In this document: positions 7,760-17,128 of the stretch, in pieces | Numbering within the stretch: position 1 is the first letter of the stretch | How the letters are laid out: each line of letters starts with the position of its first letter | Source: Larkinella insperata | GTDB lineage: Bacteria; Bacteroidota; Bacteroidia; Cytophagales; Spirosomataceae | Assembly (NCBI RefSeq): GCF_026248825.1 | Contig: NZ_CP110973.1 | Coordinates: 2,251,001 to 2,315,000, forward strand | DNA length: 64,000 bases | Direction: 5' to 3' | Made by a program: the position numbers and the translations under genes | Notes under the pieces: generated by a model | What the model was told of the DNA's origin: nothing | What the model saw: only the letters and a program-made list of their open reading frames with translations | Database searches by the model: none

Positions 7760-10231
7760 ATGGGCATTTTTACCTTCCAGCGTTGGCGTAAGCAACTTAT
7801 CTCCTGCGGCTTACTAGTGGGTGTCATAAGCTTCTGCCAGGCGCAAACCGATACGCTGCTGCTGCAGGCCAACCGCCAGTATAGCCTGAAAGCATACGCT
7901 CGTGCCATTGAACTCTACAGCCAGATACTGGCCGACGAATCGGCCAAGCTGAATGGGGAACAGCGCATGGCAACTCAGGCTAATCTGGCTCATTCGTACA
8001 AGCTGGTCGGCGAGCTGAAAAAAGCCGAGCAGTTGTACCAGACCCTGACGGCTGCGGAGGAATTGCCCGGCAACCAGGCGGAGAGTTACCGGCAGTACGC
8101 CCAGTTGCTGGCCGAAACGGGCAGGTACGCCGAGTCGCAGCGCATGTACGAGAAATACAACAAGCTTAAAAAGAAGGCCATCGAAGCGGAAACGACTCCT
8201 TTTCTGACTCCGGCTACCCGGGTAATCGGAAAAACCACCCCGACCCGCTACCGACTGGAAGTACTCGGGCTCAATTCGAGCAACGCTGAATTCAGTCCGA
8301 TGTATTACCGCGATGGGCTGGTGTTTGTATCGGGAAAAAAAGCCAGTGCTGCCATTGAAACCGCTGGTAAAGGAGGGGGCGGCAGCTACCTTGACTTGCT
8401 GTATGTTCAGGATCGTCAGCAACTCAAAGCCAGCCAGCTTATAAAAGCGGACGGCACAGTTTCGAAGCCGGTTCAGAAGCGGGGCCGTAAAGATCGCCGG
8501 CCGGTCAATACCGTCCGCAGCCGGGCAACGGCCAACGATTCCCGCATCCTGGGCGGGTACAATGGCGGCATCACCATTTTGGAAGGGTTGCGGTACTCAA
8601 AAACCGTTCAGCCGTTTAGCCGTTCGATCAACAGCCGTTACCACGAAGGACCCGTTACGTTTTTTCAGGATGGCTACCGGATCATTTTTACCCGCAACAA
8701 TTACGATGGTCGGCGGGTGCGTCAGAGCGCCGAAGGAGTTACCAACCTGAAACTGTATACGGCTACCCAGCAGAACGGTACGTGGGTCAACATTGAAGAA
8801 TTGCCGTTCAACAGTGATGACTACTCGGTGGGGCACCCGGCCCTGAGCCAGGACGGCCAGTTGCTGTTTTTTGCTTCCGACATGCCCGGCGGGCTGGGCG
8901 GTACGGACCTGTACGTTTCCCGGAATGAAAACGGCCAGTGGACCAAGCCCGTCAATCTGGGCAAAGAAATCAATACCAAAGGCAACGATTTGTTCCCGTT
9001 CGTCGATGAACGGGGAAATCTGTATTTTGCCTCCGACGGTCGCAAGGGGTTGGGGGGGCTGGATGTTTTCTACGCCCCTCTGGCGGATGGCGTACCGGTG
9101 GGTCCGGTCGAACACCTGGAATCCCCCATCAATTCCGAAATGGACGATTTTGGGCTGATCACCGACGGCAATCGGAAAGGTGGCTATTTCAGCACGAACC
9201 GTCGGAAGGGCGACGACGATATTTTTCGTTTTGTGCGGGAAAGCGCGCTTTACGGATGCCGTAACCTGACGCTGCGCATCTACGACGAACTGACCAAACA
9301 GCCTATCGACAGCGTCAATCTTGAAATCAAAGCCCGGGGCGAGGGGCGCAAGGACCAAACCGTCGTGACGAAAAAGGACGGACTGGTGCACCTGTGTCTG
9401 GAGTCCAACAATGATTTTGTGTTTCGGGCCTCGCGGGACGGTTTTGTTACCAGTACAGTCGGTTTCTCGACCAGCGCGCTGACCGATGACTCCCCCTCCC
9501 GGCTGGAAATTGCGCTGAATCAGCCGACGAAAATAATGGATACGGTATGGGCCGCTCCCGCACCGCCAGACGATAGCTGGGAGGTGATTGAACTGCAAAG
9601 AGCCCGGGTGCAGGGGGTGGTGATGAGCGAGAAAGACCACAAACCGATTGAAGGGGTGACAGTGATCTTGAAAAGTGATTGCAACGGAGCGACGCGGCAA
9701 GTCCTCACCGGTTCCAACGGACGGTATGAATTCGAACTGGCGGAAGGGTGCAACTACACCCTGAGCGCTACCAAAGCACAGTACGGAACCAATACCGCCC
9801 GGATTCAGAAAATTGCGGCCAAATCGACACCTAAAACCCTGTCGGCGGATTTTCACATGCTCCAGGTTGGCGACATCCTTCCGGTGAACAACATTGATTA
9901 CGATCTGGATCAGTGGACCATCCGGCCCGACGCCTACCGTGAACTGGAAAAATGGGTTGCCACTCTGCAAAAGTATCCATCACTGACCGTGGAGGTCCGG
10001 TCTCATACCGACAGCCGGGGGGATGCCGCCCGAAACCGCTATCTATCAGCGCAACGGGCCAACTCAGTGGTTAATTACCTGGCCTCCAAAGGCATCAGTC
10101 GTAAGCGCATGGTTGCGGCTGGTTACGGAGAATCGCTCCTACTGAATCATTGCGGTAACGGCGTCGATTGTTCGGACGCCGAACACCAGCACAACCGCCG
10201 AACGGAAGTTAAGGTCTTGTCCATTAAATAG
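7760..10231 (+). CDS. TPR / PD40 propeller / carboxypeptidase-regulatory-like / OmpA envelope protein (PorE-like architecture)
   Basis: An 823-residue exported protein with signal peptide ending near CQAQ (residue 28). Residues about 30-140 are TPR repeats (YSLKAYARAIELYSQIL, ATQANLAHSYKLVGELKKAEQLY). About 160-490 is a PD40/WD40-like propeller with repeated GLGGTDLYVS, DLFPFVDERGNLYFASDGRKG and GGLDVFY blades. Two carboxypeptidase-regulatory-like domains follow, about 500-575 and 610-695. An OmpA C-terminal peptidoglycan-binding domain ends the protein (VRSHTDSRGDAARNRYLSAQRA). This domain order is known from PorE, a T9SS component that binds peptidoglycan, but related paralogues are common in Bacteroidota, so the T9SS role is only an inference. 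It converges on a giant T9SS-exported protein. Confidence 0.85.
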   Translation: MGIFTFQRWRKQLISCGLLVGVISFCQAQTDTLLLQANRQYSLKAYARAIELYSQILADESAKLNGEQRMATQANLAHSYKLVGELKKAEQLYQTLTAAEELPGNQAESYRQYAQLLAETGRYAESQRMYEKYNKLKKKAIEAETTPFLTPATRVIGKTTPTRYRLEVLGLNSSNAEFSPMYYRDGLVFVSGKKASAAIETAGKGGGGSYLDLLYVQDRQQLKASQLIKADGTVSKPVQKRGRKDRRPVNTVRSRATANDSRILGGYNGGITILEGLRYSKTVQPFSRSINSRYHEGPVTFFQDGYRIIFTRNNYDGRRVRQSAEGVTNLKLYTATQQNGTWVNIEELPFNSDDYSVGHPALSQDGQLLFFASDMPGGLGGTDLYVSRNENGQWTKPVNLGKEINTKGNDLFPFVDERGNLYFASDGRKGLGGLDVFYAPLADGVPVGPVEHLESPINSEMDDFGLITDGNRKGGYFSTNRRKGDDDIFRFVRESALYGCRNLTLRIYDELTKQPIDSVNLEIKARGEGRKDQTVVTKKDGLVHLCLESNNDFVFRASRDGFVTSTVGFSTSALTDDSPSRLEIALNQPTKIMDTVWAAPAPPDDSWEVIELQRARVQGVVMSEKDHKPIEGVTVILKSDCNGATRQVLTGSNGRYEFELAEGCNYTLSATKAQYGTNTARIQKIAAKSTPKTLSADFHMLQVGDILPVNNIDYDLDQWTIRPDAYRELEKWVATLQKYPSLTVEVRSHTDSRGDAARNRYLSAQRANSVVNYLASKGISRKRMVAAGYGESLLLNHCGNGVDCSDAEHQHNRRTEVKVLSIK

Positions 10232-10254
10232 AAGGGCTGAAAGATGCCAAAACA

Positions 10255-10285
10255 AAAAGCCGCAGATGAACCATCTGCGGCTTTT
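10255..10285. terminator. Bidirectional terminator between OmpA-type gene and first giant gene
   Basis: Arms 10255-10268 and 10272-10285 (AAAAGCCGCAGATG and its exact complement) enclose a three-base loop. An A-rich left flank and T-rich right end suit termination in both directions. Confidence 0.88.
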
Positions 10286-10305
10286 GTGTTTCTTAAAACG
10301 TTAGT

Positions 10306-13300
10306 TTACCGGTTGATCAGCAGCCGTTTGATAACTTGCTGGCCATCGGTTTTCATCTGAACGAAGTGGATGCCAATGCTCCCGCCAGACAGGTCGACGG
10401 TTTGTTGCTGCCGTTGACCATTGCCCACCACTTCCTGCTGCCACGCGGTTCGGCCCAGTACGTCGACCACCTGCAACTGACCTTTCTGCTGGCTGGCTAG
10501 TCGGTAGCTGATTACGAATCGTCCGGTGCTCGGGTTGGGGGTCACGGTCAGATCCGTGCTCAACTCTGCATTGGGGGCGGCTTCGCGGCCACCGTTGGGG
10601 CAGGTCAGGGTTTTGGGCGACCACTTCAGGGTGTATCCGCTGTTGTTGGGCACACGACCAACGATCACGTGGGGCTGACCATCTTTGAGCGAAGCCGGAA
10701 CCGTAAAAGCGTAGCCGTGGGCGCCGTTGCCTTTGCCGGCATCTTTCAAATCCTGACGATAATTACCCGCATCGGTTTTACCAATCACCGTTGTGCCATC
10801 CAAAAATTCGACGGTAATCACGGCGTTGGGCTTGTCACGGTCCCAGATCCAACCTTGAATGGCATCACAATTAACCACATCCAGATACCCTTCGTAATTG
10901 CCCGGACCCGTAACGCCGGTTGTCGGATTAGGGTCAACGGGGGTCCCTGTGTCGGAAACGGTCAGGATCAGGGACTTTGCAACCGGATTACTCTTGCCAT
11001 CGGTCGCCGAGTAGGTCAGGTTGAAGCTGCCCTGGGTTGTGGGCGTTCCGGAGAGCACCCGGGTGCCGGCGTTGAAGCTCAAGCCCGCCGGTAGTCCCGT
11101 CAGCGTATAGGTCAGCGCATCGTTGTTAGCATCGGTGAAGGCCGGTAGAGCCGCCGAGGTGTAGGCAACATTGATCGTAGCCGTCAGGTTAGCTACGGTG
11201 GGCGCTACGGGCGGCTGGTTCGTCGGTGGGGTACCAGTACCCGCACAGTTGATAATCTTCGGCGCCCATTTCAGAACAAACTCCGACCCCTGAACCCGGG
11301 CCCAGATCGTGTGATTCTGTCCATCCTTGAGACTTTCCGGAATCGGGAAGTCGTACCAGTGCACACCGTTGCCCTTGCCCGCATCCAGCAGGTGTTGTTT
11401 GAAGACATCCGCAGCAATGGTTCCAATGGGCTTTCCAGCGGCAATGGATGGCCCCTCGAAAAACTCAATGGCCACTACGCTATTCACACTGGTGCGATCA
11501 AACGCCCAACCCGACAGCGTGTTGCAGTTGACCTCCTGGGTCAGATACCCGTCGAAGTTTGCGGCCGGGGCAAGACCGCCCGTAGCTACGTTGAGGGTGA
11601 GTGTCAGGTCGGTTTTGGCTTGGCCATCGCTGGCGGAATACACCAGCGAGAAGCTGCCCGAAGCCGTGAGCGTGCCTGAAATCACCCGGGTGCTGGCATT
11701 GAACGACAAGCCCGCGGGCAGGCCCGTCAGCGTGTAGGTCAACGCATCGTTGTTGGCATCGGTGAAGACCGGCAAAGCCGCTGAGGTGTAGGCGACGTTG
11801 ACGGTGGCCGACAAGGCTGCCACCGTGGGGGCCACGGGGGGTTGGTTGGTCGGTGGCGTGTCGGTCTCGTTAACCGTCAGCGTGAAGCTGGTCGATACGG
11901 GGTTGCTCTTGCCATCGGTGGCCGAATAGGTGAGCGTTGTGTTTGCTTTGGCCGTGGGCGTGCCCGAGATTACCCGGGTGCTGGCGTTGAAGGACAAGCC
12001 CGCGGGCAGGCCCGTCAGCGTGTAGGTCAGCGCATCGTTGTTAGCATCGGTGAAGGCCGGTAGAGCTGCCGAGGTGTAGGCAACATTGACGGTGGCTGAG
12101 AGGTTGGCCACGGTGGGGGCTGTGGGGGGCTGGTTCGCCGGCGTGCCCGATCCCTGACAGGTCAGAGTTTTGGGTGCCCACATCAGTACGTAGGTTGAGC
12201 CTTCCACACGGGCCCAAATGGTGTGTGCCTGATTGTCCTTGATACTTTCGGGAGTAGCGAAGCTGTAGCCGTGCACACCGTTGCCTTTGCCCGCATTAAC
12301 CAGGTCGGTTCGGAAAATATTCGCCAGGTTCGTGCCAATCGGAGTGGCGGTAGCAACCGTAGCACCTTCCAGGAATTCAACACTCAACGGCGTATTGGGT
12401 TTGTCGCGATCCCAAACCCACCCCGAAATCGTAGTACAGGTCACCTGATCCAGGTAGCCTTCAAAGTTGCCGGTCACTACAACTCCACCCGTAGCTACGT
12501 TGAGCGTGAGGGTCAGGTCGGTTTTGGCTTGGCCATCGCTGGCAGAATACACCAGCGGGAAGCTGCCCGAAGCCGTGGGCGTGCCCGAAATCACCCGGGT
12601 GCTGGCGTTGAAGCTTAAACCTGCTGGCAGGCCCGTCAGCGTGTAGGTCAACGCATCGTTGTTGGCATCGGTGAAGACCGGTAAAGCCGCTGAGGTGTAG
12701 GCGACGTTGACGGTGGCCGACAAGGCTGCCACCGTGGGGGCCACGGGGGGTTGGTTGGTCGGTGGCGTGTCGGTCTCGTTAACCGTCAGCGTGAAGCTGG
12801 TCGATACGGGGTTGCTCTTGCCATCGGTGGCCGAATAGGTGAGCGTTGTGTTTGCTTTGGCCGTGGGCGTGCCCGAGATTACCCGGGTGCTGGCGTTGAA
12901 GGACAAGCCCGCGGGCAGGCCCGTCAGCGTGTAGGTCAGCGCATCGTTGTTAGCATCGGTGAAGGCCGGTAGAGCCGCCGAGGTGTAGGCAACATTGACG
13001 GTGGCTGAGAGGTTGGCCACGGTGGGGGCTGTGGGGGGCTGGTTTGCCGGCGTGCCCGATCCCTGACAGGTCAGGGTTTTGGGCGCCCACATCAGCACGT
13101 AGGTTGAGCCCTCCACGCGGCCCCAGATGGTTTGTTGCTGGTTGTTTTTGATGCTGTTTGGCACCGCAAAACTATATCCGTGCACACCATTGCCTTTGCC
13201 CGCGTTGAGCAAGTCCGTTCGGAAAATGTTGGCAACCGTAGTACCCACAACCGTAGCCGATTCAATCGTTGGATTGCTGCCGGTTGCCGCCAGGAATTCA

Positions 13301-16300
13301 ACCGTGTAGGGCGCATTAGGGCTATCGTAGTTGAAAACCCAACCCGAAATTGTAGTGCAATTCACCTGATCCAGGTATCCTTCAAAGTTACCCACAATGA
13401 CGGTTCCGCCCGTGGCTACGTTGAGCATAACGGTTAAATCGGTCTTGGCTTTGCCGTCATTGGCTGAGTAGGTCAGGTTGAAGCTGCCCGAAGCCGTCGG
13501 CGTTCCCGAAATCACCCGGGTGCTGGTATTGAACGACATGCCAGCGGGTAAGCCCGTCAGCGTGTAGGTCAGCGCGTCTTTATCGGCATCGGTGAAGACC
13601 GGTAGAGCCGCTGCCGCATAACCAACATTAACGGTGGCCGACAGAGGGGCAACCGTCGGAGCCACGGGCACCCGGTTGGCGGGTGTTTCCAGGTCGTTGA
13701 TCGTCAGCGTGATTGAGGTTGTAACCGGATCACTTTTGCCATCGGTGGCCGAATAGGTGAGCGTTGTGTTTGCTTTGGCCGTGGGCGTACCCGAGATTAC
13801 CCGGGTGCTGGCGTTGAAGGACAAACCGGCGGGCAGACCCGTCAGTGTGTAAGTCAGCGCATCGTTGTTGGCATCGGTGAAGACCGGCAGGGCCGCTGAA
13901 GTGTAGGCTGCGTTGACGGTGGCCGACAGCGGAGAGACGGTCGGCGCAACCGGCGGTGTATTGGCTGGCGGATTCGCGGCCTCGTTAACCGTCAGTGTAA
14001 TGGCGGTCGAAACCGGGTTGCTCTTGCCGTCCGTTGCCGAGTAAGCCAGCGTCGAAGTGCCTTTGGCCGTGGGCGTACCCGAAATCACGCGCGTACTGGC
14101 GTTGAAGGACAAACCGGCGGGTAAGCCCGTCAGCGTATAGGTCAGCGCATCGTTGTTAGCATCGGTGAAGACCGGCAGGGCTGCCGAGGTATAAGCCGCA
14201 TTCACCGTCGCGGACAAGGGGGCTACGGTCGGCGCAACCGGCGGTGTATTAGCCGGTGGGGCGGTGGTGGTTTCCGTTGCGGTGTTACTGTTCCCCGAAA
14301 CATTACCGGTTGGATCGACGGCTCGGATAAAGAAGTAATATTCGGTTCCCGCTGCCAAATTCGTGACGTTGTAGGCCGTCCCGGACGTAACGTCGGCGAT
14401 TTTGACGTTGTTTTGGTATACTTCATAACCGGCTACACTGACGTTATCCGTTGATGCATTCCAGGTCAGCCGCATGGAGTTTTGGGTAACGTCGGATATG
14501 ACCAGATTCGTTGGCAGCGTGGGTGGTTGCTGGTCCGAAGCATTGGACACTACGTTGAACGACCGTTCTGCCGGGCGAGCAGGCTGAAAACCGTCACCGC
14601 CGTGTTGAGCTGCCCGCACGGTTACTTTCCCCAGGCGTCCGGTCAGGAATACTTTCCCTTCGGCAATGACGGCCGGGCCTTCAATAACGTAGAAAACCAC
14701 CGGTTTGCCGGACGAGGCCGTGGCCTGGGGCGTAAAAGCGGCTGAATTCGGAGCCCGATCGGCAATGGGGTTGAACGTGATGGTCTGGGTGTTTCCGGCG
14801 CAGTTGGGGTAAATGTAGCGCATGGTTTCCGTTTTGAGACCACCCGCATCGGTTACTTCCAGTTTAACCCCGTACCAGAAGGTCAGCGTACCGTCGCAGC
14901 CGATGGGCGGGAGCGAGGCTGTTGCGGTTTGGGCGGTGGTGATGAAATCATCGTGCTGGTGGTCGTTGTGAAAGAGCGAAACCGTCCACTTATAACTCAA
15001 CTGATTGGCGGGCGTCTCATCATTGATAACCGCCGAAAGGTCGATGTTCCGGATCTCGCTCAGGTCCATCTGCTCTTTGTCGTCAACGCTGGTGCTGACA
15101 ATAACCGGCGCGGCATTGGACGCACTGCTGACGGTGATCGTCTTCTCGGTCTGGTTGGTTTTCCCCTCCGGGTCTGTTACCGTCAGTTTAACGATATAGG
15201 TTGTCGAAGTGGAAGTAGTGGTAAAGGTGTGTTCCGGGTTGGCGGCTGTGCTGGTTGTTTTGTCGCCAAAATCCCAAGCGTACGTCAGGGCTTTTCCTTC
15301 TGGGTCGTAAGACGTATTGCCCGTAAATTTGACGGTTAACGGACTCGGTCCGTTGTTTTTATCCGACAAAATAATAGCCACCGGAGGGCTTCCGCCCGCA
15401 CTTCCGCTGTAGGTTACCCGACGAATGCGCTCACCGCCGTTTTCGGGGTAGCGCAGGTAGTACATGTTTTTATCGATCGGGTTGAACGCGATGCATGTTA
15501 TGTACTGATAAGAAGAACCCCCGTCCAGCAGTTTGGTCAGGGTTGCGGGCTGCGGCTGGTTATCACTGTCAAACGATATTTTGGAAATCCAGCCCCCGTT
15601 GAAGTCGCCGAAATAATAGGCGTTTTGGTATTCAGCCGGGTAATTTCCTCCGCCCGGATGCCAGCCTCCGCCAACGGCGCAGTAACCCGGTAGCGCACCG
15701 GCCGGCGTGTTTTTTACCTCAGTGATGGTTCCATTGCGGTTAACTTGCCCCGGTCCCGAACGCCAGGAAATTACCGGCTTCGTAAAGGGAATCGACGGCT
15801 TATACTGCGTTTTGTTGTAAGGGCGGGTTGACTTAACCTGTCCTTCTTCGAAAGGCCAGCCGTAATTAGCGCCTTTTTTGATGACATTGATTTCTTCCCA
15901 GTCCGTTAGCCCCACTTCGCCAACGTACAGCGAACCCGGGTCACCAGCGTTGACGTCGGCGCTCCCCGTGTTGGGGCGCAGCGAGGTCCGGAAAGGCTGC
16001 CGAAGCCCCGACGCAAAAATCCGGCTCTTGACCGAGCGGGGGTTGCTGGGGTCATAGCCGGGGTTGCCGGGCAAACCGTTCCCGTTGTCCGGGTTAATCC
16101 GAAGGACTTTGCCAGACAGCGAAAAATCTACCTGCGACCGGTAGCTGCCAATGTTTTCCGCGGCCGTCATGAAACCGTTCTGGATGGATTGACTGTGATA
16201 CGTTTCGGAATAGTTTCCCTCGTCGAAAGCCGGAGCCGCCCCGTCGCCGGTCGGAATCAGCAGGGACCCATCGGCTCCCATCGTAATACCGCCCCCGGCG

Positions 16301-16821
16301 TGGGAACTGGAGGTCAGGACAATGCAGTCACCCGGGACGCCTTTGCTGGGGTTGTTGGGGTCGGGTGCACCGATCAGAATCTGGCGGCTGTTGGGCTTGA
16401 TGGAGCGAAAGCCATCGTCTTTGTTGGCTTCATACCGCGTCACCCGTGCGTAGGTGCCCTGGTATTTCACCGGAGCATATCGGATGACGTAATACAGATA
16501 AAACCGGCCGTTGTTGAGGAAGTTGTTATCCAAGGCCATGCCCAGCAGACCAAAATCGTCGTACCGACCCACTTCCCCGGATATGTCCAATAAGGTGGAT
16601 TTCTTCTTTGACTGCGGATCGACCCGAACGACTCGACCGTCAATTGTCCAGATGTACATGGCGCCGTTTTTGTCGAATGCAAATCCAACGGCACCGGATT
16701 CGTCGATGTACACTTCTTCCGAAAAACCAGGCTTAAATTGGCTGTGGGCATTCGGTGCAAAACACACGAATAAGGCGAAAAGAAGAGCTAAAACCTTGAG
16801 TTTAGTACAGAGATTTACCAT
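10306..16821 (-). CDS. Giant secreted protein: glucose/sorbosone-dehydrogenase-like propeller, PKD, FN3, Ig-like repeats, GYLD/GW modules, T9SS tail (copy 1)
   Basis: About 2171 residues from the ATG at 16821, chosen because MVNLCTKLKVLALLFALFVC begins a signal peptide; a frame start at 16929 adds 36 residues with no such signal. Residues about 28-474 form a GSDH/PQQ-dependent sugar-dehydrogenase-like propeller (SSHAGGGITMGADGSLLIP, GKVLRINPDNGNG, LTDWEEINVIKKGANYGWP). A PKD domain spans about 483-575, FN3 about 771-855. Then come eight putative-Ig (He_PIG-type, ALTYTLTGLPAGLSFN...RVISGTP) repeats mixed with four Cys-bracketed GYLD...GW modules in the order PIG x3, GW, PIG x2, GW, PIG x2, GW, PIG, GW. 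The end (LTVTPNPSTGRFVISY ... VIKRLLINR) is a T9SS type A sorting domain. Expected on the cell surface or secreted; substrate unknown. Confidence 0.9.
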   Translation of the reverse strand: MVNLCTKLKVLALLFALFVCFAPNAHSQFKPGFSEEVYIDESGAVGFAFDKNGAMYIWTIDGRVVRVDPQSKKKSTLLDISGEVGRYDDFGLLGMALDNNFLNNGRFYLYYVIRYAPVKYQGTYARVTRYEANKDDGFRSIKPNSRQILIGAPDPNNPSKGVPGDCIVLTSSSHAGGGITMGADGSLLIPTGDGAAPAFDEGNYSETYHSQSIQNGFMTAAENIGSYRSQVDFSLSGKVLRINPDNGNGLPGNPGYDPSNPRSVKSRIFASGLRQPFRTSLRPNTGSADVNAGDPGSLYVGEVGLTDWEEINVIKKGANYGWPFEEGQVKSTRPYNKTQYKPSIPFTKPVISWRSGPGQVNRNGTITEVKNTPAGALPGYCAVGGGWHPGGGNYPAEYQNAYYFGDFNGGWISKISFDSDNQPQPATLTKLLDGGSSYQYITCIAFNPIDKNMYYLRYPENGGERIRRVTYSGSAGGSPPVAIILSDKNNGPSPLTVKFTGNTSYDPEGKALTYAWDFGDKTTSTAANPEHTFTTTSTSTTYIVKLTVTDPEGKTNQTEKTITVSSASNAAPVIVSTSVDDKEQMDLSEIRNIDLSAVINDETPANQLSYKWTVSLFHNDHQHDDFITTAQTATASLPPIGCDGTLTFWYGVKLEVTDAGGLKTETMRYIYPNCAGNTQTITFNPIADRAPNSAAFTPQATASSGKPVVFYVIEGPAVIAEGKVFLTGRLGKVTVRAAQHGGDGFQPARPAERSFNVVSNASDQQPPTLPTNLVISDVTQNSMRLTWNASTDNVSVAGYEVYQNNVKIADVTSGTAYNVTNLAAGTEYYFFIRAVDPTGNVSGNSNTATETTTAPPANTPPVAPTVAPLSATVNAAYTSAALPVFTDANNDALTYTLTGLPAGLSFNASTRVISGTPTAKGTSTLAYSATDGKSNPVSTAITLTVNEAANPPANTPPVAPTVSPLSATVNAAYTSAALPVFTDANNDALTYTLTGLPAGLSFNASTRVISGTPTAKANTTLTYSATDGKSDPVTTSITLTINDLETPANRVPVAPTVAPLSATVNVGYAAAALPVFTDADKDALTYTLTGLPAGMSFNTSTRVISGTPTASGSFNLTYSANDGKAKTDLTVMLNVATGGTVIVGNFEGYLDQVNCTTISGWVFNYDSPNAPYTVEFLAATGSNPTIESATVVGTTVANIFRTDLLNAGKGNGVHGYSFAVPNSIKNNQQQTIWGRVEGSTYVLMWAPKTLTCQGSGTPANQPPTAPTVANLSATVNVAYTSAALPAFTDANNDALTYTLTGLPAGLSFNASTRVISGTPTAKANTTLTYSATDGKSNPVSTSFTLTVNETDTPPTNQPPVAPTVAALSATVNVAYTSAALPVFTDANNDALTYTLTGLPAGLSFNASTRVISGTPTASGSFPLVYSASDGQAKTDLTLTLNVATGGVVVTGNFEGYLDQVTCTTISGWVWDRDKPNTPLSVEFLEGATVATATPIGTNLANIFRTDLVNAGKGNGVHGYSFATPESIKDNQAHTIWARVEGSTYVLMWAPKTLTCQGSGTPANQPPTAPTVANLSATVNVAYTSAALPAFTDANNDALTYTLTGLPAGLSFNASTRVISGTPTAKANTTLTYSATDGKSNPVSTSFTLTVNETDTPPTNQPPVAPTVAALSATVNVAYTSAALPVFTDANNDALTYTLTGLPAGLSFNASTRVISGTLTASGSFSLVYSASDGQAKTDLTLTLNVATGGLAPAANFDGYLTQEVNCNTLSGWAFDRTSVNSVVAIEFFEGPSIAAGKPIGTIAADVFKQHLLDAGKGNGVHWYDFPIPESLKDGQNHTIWARVQGSEFVLKWAPKIINCAGTGTPPTNQPPVAPTVANLTATINVAYTSAALPAFTDANNDALTYTLTGLPAGLSFNAGTRVLSGTPTTQGSFNLTYSATDGKSNPVAKSLILTVSDTGTPVDPNPTTGVTGPGNYEGYLDVVNCDAIQGWIWDRDKPNAVITVEFLDGTTVIGKTDAGNYRQDLKDAGKGNGAHGYAFTVPASLKDGQPHVIVGRVPNNSGYTLKWSPKTLTCPNGGREAAPNAELSTDLTVTPNPSTGRFVISYRLASQQKGQLQVVDVLGRTAWQQEVVGNGQRQQQTVDLSGGSIGIHFVQMKTDGQQVIKRLLINR
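11717..12195 (-). repeat. Near-identical internal repeat of giant gene 1, copy A
   Basis: This stretch recurs 909 bases further on (12626-13104) with only scattered substitutions. The period equals 303 codons, one Ig-Ig-GW unit, so the repeat keeps frame. The copies cover two Ig-like repeats and the start of the following GW module. Confidence 0.85.
12626..13104 (-). repeat. Near-identical internal repeat of giant gene 1, copy B
   Basis: Partner of 11717-12195 at a 909-base offset. The segment 12751-12972 translates identically to 11842-12063 even in an unused frame, showing almost no divergence and thus recent duplication or gene conversion. Confidence 0.85.
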
Positions 16822-17128
16822 AAAATTTACTTTAAGTTGCCACTCGCAGAACCACGCGTCACAAAACAGATGAGGAAAAAGAATAGAAAGAATGGGCTTC
16901 AGGTGAAAAACCGGTCGAAAAAAGCGCAACGGCTGTATCTTTATTCGCCAGCTGACCTATTAATAGAGATTCCGGGGGAAAAATAGAAAAAATACAAATG
17001 TCCACATGCCTAATGAAAAAGGGACTTATTGAACGGTTAAAAATAATGGGCTGATTATCAGCCGTATGAATGATAAATAGTTCTTTCATTTGTTCAAATT
17101 TCTTATTTAAAGGTTACATTAACGCTCA
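16822..17128. other. Divergent intergenic region between giant gene 1 and ispE
   Basis: This 307-base A/T-rich region must hold the promoters of both genes. It contains a 15-base perfect palindrome at 17049-17063 (GGCTGAT-T-ATCAGCC). I find no clean TTTG-N19-TAnnTTTG promoter on either strand and no small gene. Confidence 0.6.
17049..17063. promoter_or_regulatory. Palindrome GGCTGAT-T-ATCAGCC, possible operator
   Basis: Seven-base arms are perfectly complementary around one base, 66 bases before the ispE start in the divergent spacer. No T run follows on either strand, so a protein-binding site is more likely than a terminator. No regulator can be assigned. Confidence 0.4.

Noticed and set aside
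8597..9970. 457-codon minus-strand open frame inside the PorE-like gene
   Set aside because: It lies wholly opposite a multi-domain protein with clear OmpA and PD40 motifs and shows no domain itself.
10900..14300. Regular tandem repeats that might suggest a CRISPR array or minisatellite
   Set aside because: The units are about 280-909 bases, in frame, and encode Ig-like and GW protein modules; there are no short repeats with unique spacers.
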